A DNA stretch of 64,000 nucleotides from Pithys albifrons albifrons (lineage: Eukaryota; Chordata; Aves; Passeriformes; Thamnophilidae). The notes beneath the pieces were generated by a model. That model was not told the origin of the DNA, ran no database searches, and saw only the letters and a list, made by a program, of their open reading frames with translations. Position 1 is the first letter of the stretch. Each line of letters starts with the position of its first letter. Of this stretch, positions 61,464-64,000 are shown in pieces. Location: NCBI RefSeq assembly GCF_047495875.1, contig NC_092497.1, positions 66,325,992 to 66,389,991 on the forward strand, read 5' to 3'. The position numbers and the translations under genes are program-made.

Positions 61464-64000
61464 TGACCTCATAAAAACTGAACTCCTAGCGTATCACTTA
61501 AAGATCTGGGCAAATGAAACAAAGAACACAGAGGTTTGTCAGAATAAGTTTTATTGTTCTTATGAATGTTCTTTTTGCATGAAAGCCTTTCAAATTCCAC
61601 AACATAGTCTTCTATATGCAAAAAAGTGTTTTAAAATCAGAAAGCTTTTCCTAAAAAGCTCTGTTTGTGAGAATTTATCTAGTAGATATACTGAGATCCT
61701 CTGACTGAACATGAAAAACATTCTGGTTTTATATTATTTCTATGAGCAAGCAAGACAAATTTTCAAAAGTATAGAGGAGATAGAGAAGTAAGCATACAGG
61801 GAAATTATAAAGAGGGATTTTCCTGCATTTTCTAACAATCTATTAATAATACTTTAGATAAGATCTTATGATGTTATACAATGTTCAAGTCCTAGTGTTT
61901 AGATAATTAAAGGAACATTTTTAAAATGCTTTCTGGCTACCAGCAAGGGATTATGCATGGGTTGGTTTTAATCTTCAAAAGACCAGATATAAAAAAAAAA
62001 GATTAATCTTACTATTGCTTGTATTTAACCTGATATAAAATTTAAACTGACAATGTTTCATCTAGAAATATACAAATACTTTCTATATCAAACAATTCCG
62101 TTGCAAGTTTCCATCAGAAAATCTCCACAGTACTATGATAGCAAAGCAGAAAAATGTCTTATTTACTAAAAGAATCAGCAGTTTTCTGCAGGCTTGCTTA
62201 GATTCCTCTCTGCAGGAACTATGTCTAATTCAGATTAAAATGCCATTGATTTCCCTGTAGGATCTCAGACACTCTCAAAGACCCTTTTCTGCAGGGAATT
62301 TCACTTGTCACTGGTCACCACAGAACATCAAAACAGAGCATACATACTGTATGATTTAATTAAACACAATTATGCAAGCTAAGGACCACACTTTAAGGAT
62401 TTCATGTTGATCAACCCTTTGCTCTACCTTTTAAAAGTCATTCACATCAGTTCACACGATATTTATACAGCAAATAGCATATGTGATACAACTACACATA
62501 GAAAAGATGTGCGTAGTATTGGAAGCACAGGGAAGAAGAAACAGTTAGCCTTCAAAATAATTCAAAGCATACAGGAACAGCAAGAAAAGGATTTCAGTGT
62601 AATAGCAGCGTGAAACCTAGTTTTAAAGCAAAAAACCTTTTGCACCCATGATCATCCAACTTTTCTGTTTTTTATTTAAGCAAGAATACTTTTTCTTTTT
62701 AATTACCTGCACCATAACCATCAAGCTGCTGGCTTTTGACAGCTGAAATAAACCCTGTCCAGAAGCAGTAAAATGGAACTGTTCAGGAGTCTAGGTGAAA
62801 CAAAGAACTTCTTTATAATGTTCTTATGTATCCACTTGAAACAGAAAACAACAGCAAGAACAACAACCCACAACCAACCAAACAGAACCCCCAACAACAA
62901 CAAAAAACAATAAGCAAGACAAGCAAACAAACAACCTACCCCACCCCCTGCCATGAACATTCACAACTGTCTGTCTGCTTTATGGGGCCCCTACGAGACA
63001 GCCTTGAAAGCAACCTTTGACATCTGCTCCTTCTGTTTGCATAAGTAATTGAGAAGTGATTAGGAGCACACACTGCGAAAAACAAGCTCAGCATGTGTGA
63101 TGGAGTAGGCCAATTCTCTTGTTTCAGATCACAATGAATTTCTGAAAGATTTTTGGAAGAATGATTTTTTTTTTTGTGACCTTCAGATTAACTGACATCC
63201 ATGACCTGTCTCAAGAGTTATGTTTCTGAAGGTGATAAAACCATCAGTGATGAACACAGAACAAGCGACTAAGCTTTCATTGCTGACAGGGCAGGTTTGG
63301 AACATTTCTTTCCATAGAAGACCACTGTAACCTCCAGCTCATCCTACAAAGTGCACAGGTTCTCTCTCTGAATTCATTCTTAGCAAGTAGCATAATGGGT
63401 TGAGAAGAAATGACATGAAAAAAGACTACTGGACTACCATTCATGCCAGGGAAGTAAAAGAAGTGTGTCAAGGCTGTTGTACTAATCAACAGCTGCAGGT
63501 TTTGGACTGACACCTTCAGTCAACCCTGGCAAGTTCATCAGTCAAAAAGATTTTTTATTTTTCAAGATTTTGTCTTTCTCAGTGCTGTCTAGTTGAAGTG
63601 CACCTTTACTTCAGAGTTGTTCACATAACTGGCCATTCCTCATTGCCCAGCAGTCATTGTCACCGAGATGACAGCACCACACAGCAGCATGAGCCAATCA
63701 GGATTCTTCAACTAGAGCTGCTTACATGATACTGAAACTACTGGGCTGTCACTGCAGCTCATCACAAGAACATAAACCCATGTTTATAATTTGTCATTGT
63801 TTGTCTTGGCAATAGACTTTTCCTCCTCAACCAGTAAACTTTTAGGAGCCACACACCTAGCTGTGCCATCCAGACAAAGCCAAGGCAGAACCTTCTTGGA
63901 CAGGAGAAATATGGCTTGAAGAGACTACTGACTTTAGTGTCCTCACTGGATTTGAGATGTAATAGCTAGTTAGTATGTCCTGACCTCAGTGGAACTTGGT
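61464..64000. other. Unique sequence to the window end
   Basis: AT-rich DNA followed, after about 63250, by a slightly GC-richer stretch. The only repeat is an A/C-rich tract at 62841-62949. Open frames here are short and lack motifs. No gene is recognised, though the last kilobase continues beyond the window and cannot be fully judged. Confidence 0.5.
62841..62949 (+). repeat. A/C-rich low-complexity tract
   Basis: Mostly A and C in CAA, CCAAC and AAACAA words with a few G. It resembles the tracts at 38511-38647 and 44915-44948 and the complementary ones at 26945-27035 and 37155-37215. Confidence 0.75.

Noticed and set aside
1..64000. Prokaryotic features, CRISPR arrays, tRNA genes, CpG-island promoters
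   Set aside because: None seen. The DNA is CpG-poor vertebrate sequence, direct repeats are microsatellites or retroelements, and no cloverleaf with intact A and B boxes was recognised.

Overview
The window is 64 kb of AT-rich, CpG-poor vertebrate nuclear DNA, most likely from a bird. The main evidence is several CR1 (chicken repeat 1) LINE fragments with the avian-type 3' end (repeats of ATTCTRTGA), a few degenerate LTRs of endogenous retroviruses, a low interspersed-repeat load (I estimate about one eighth of the window) and no SINE swarm. Species and chromosome cannot be read from the sequence. I could not identify any protein-coding gene, CpG island, tRNA gene, CRISPR array or other prokaryotic feature. 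The window therefore looks like a gene desert or the inside of a very large intron.

Layout. 1-3.5 kb: unique DNA with a solo LTR (500-1111), a C16 tract, a G-quadruplex motif and a short plus-strand CR1 tail. 3.5-15.7 kb: mostly unique DNA holding two adjacent palindromes (5592-5666), an antisense 5S rRNA-like sequence (9620-9730) and a weak candidate exon (10159-10219). 15.77-16.33 kb: a very long GGAA microsatellite (76 uninterrupted units) followed by a pyrimidine-rich tract. 17.56-18.76 kb: a minus-strand CR1 with reverse-transcriptase remnants. 19.40-19.96 kb: a second solo LTR of the same family as the first. 20-50 kb: almost entirely unique, with a compound AT/GT...AC/AT microsatellite at 35.5 kb and several A/C-rich simple tracts. 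50.28-53.85 kb: two related LTRs of a second family in opposite orientation, one inserted inside a minus-strand CR1. 57.96-61.44 kb: a cluster of three minus-strand CR1 fragments. The last 2.5 kb is unique apart from an A/C-rich tract.

The clearest structural results are these. The two solo LTRs of the first family each sit between perfect 5-bp target-site duplications (GTAAG and CCTGG). A retroviral LTR is nested in a CR1, which gives an insertion order. There is an unusually long perfect GGAA array, a 5S rRNA-derived retrosequence and a compact perfect-arm hairpin. Most open reading frames in the window are of the length expected by chance or arise from repeats. I found no convincing previously undescribed gene system.
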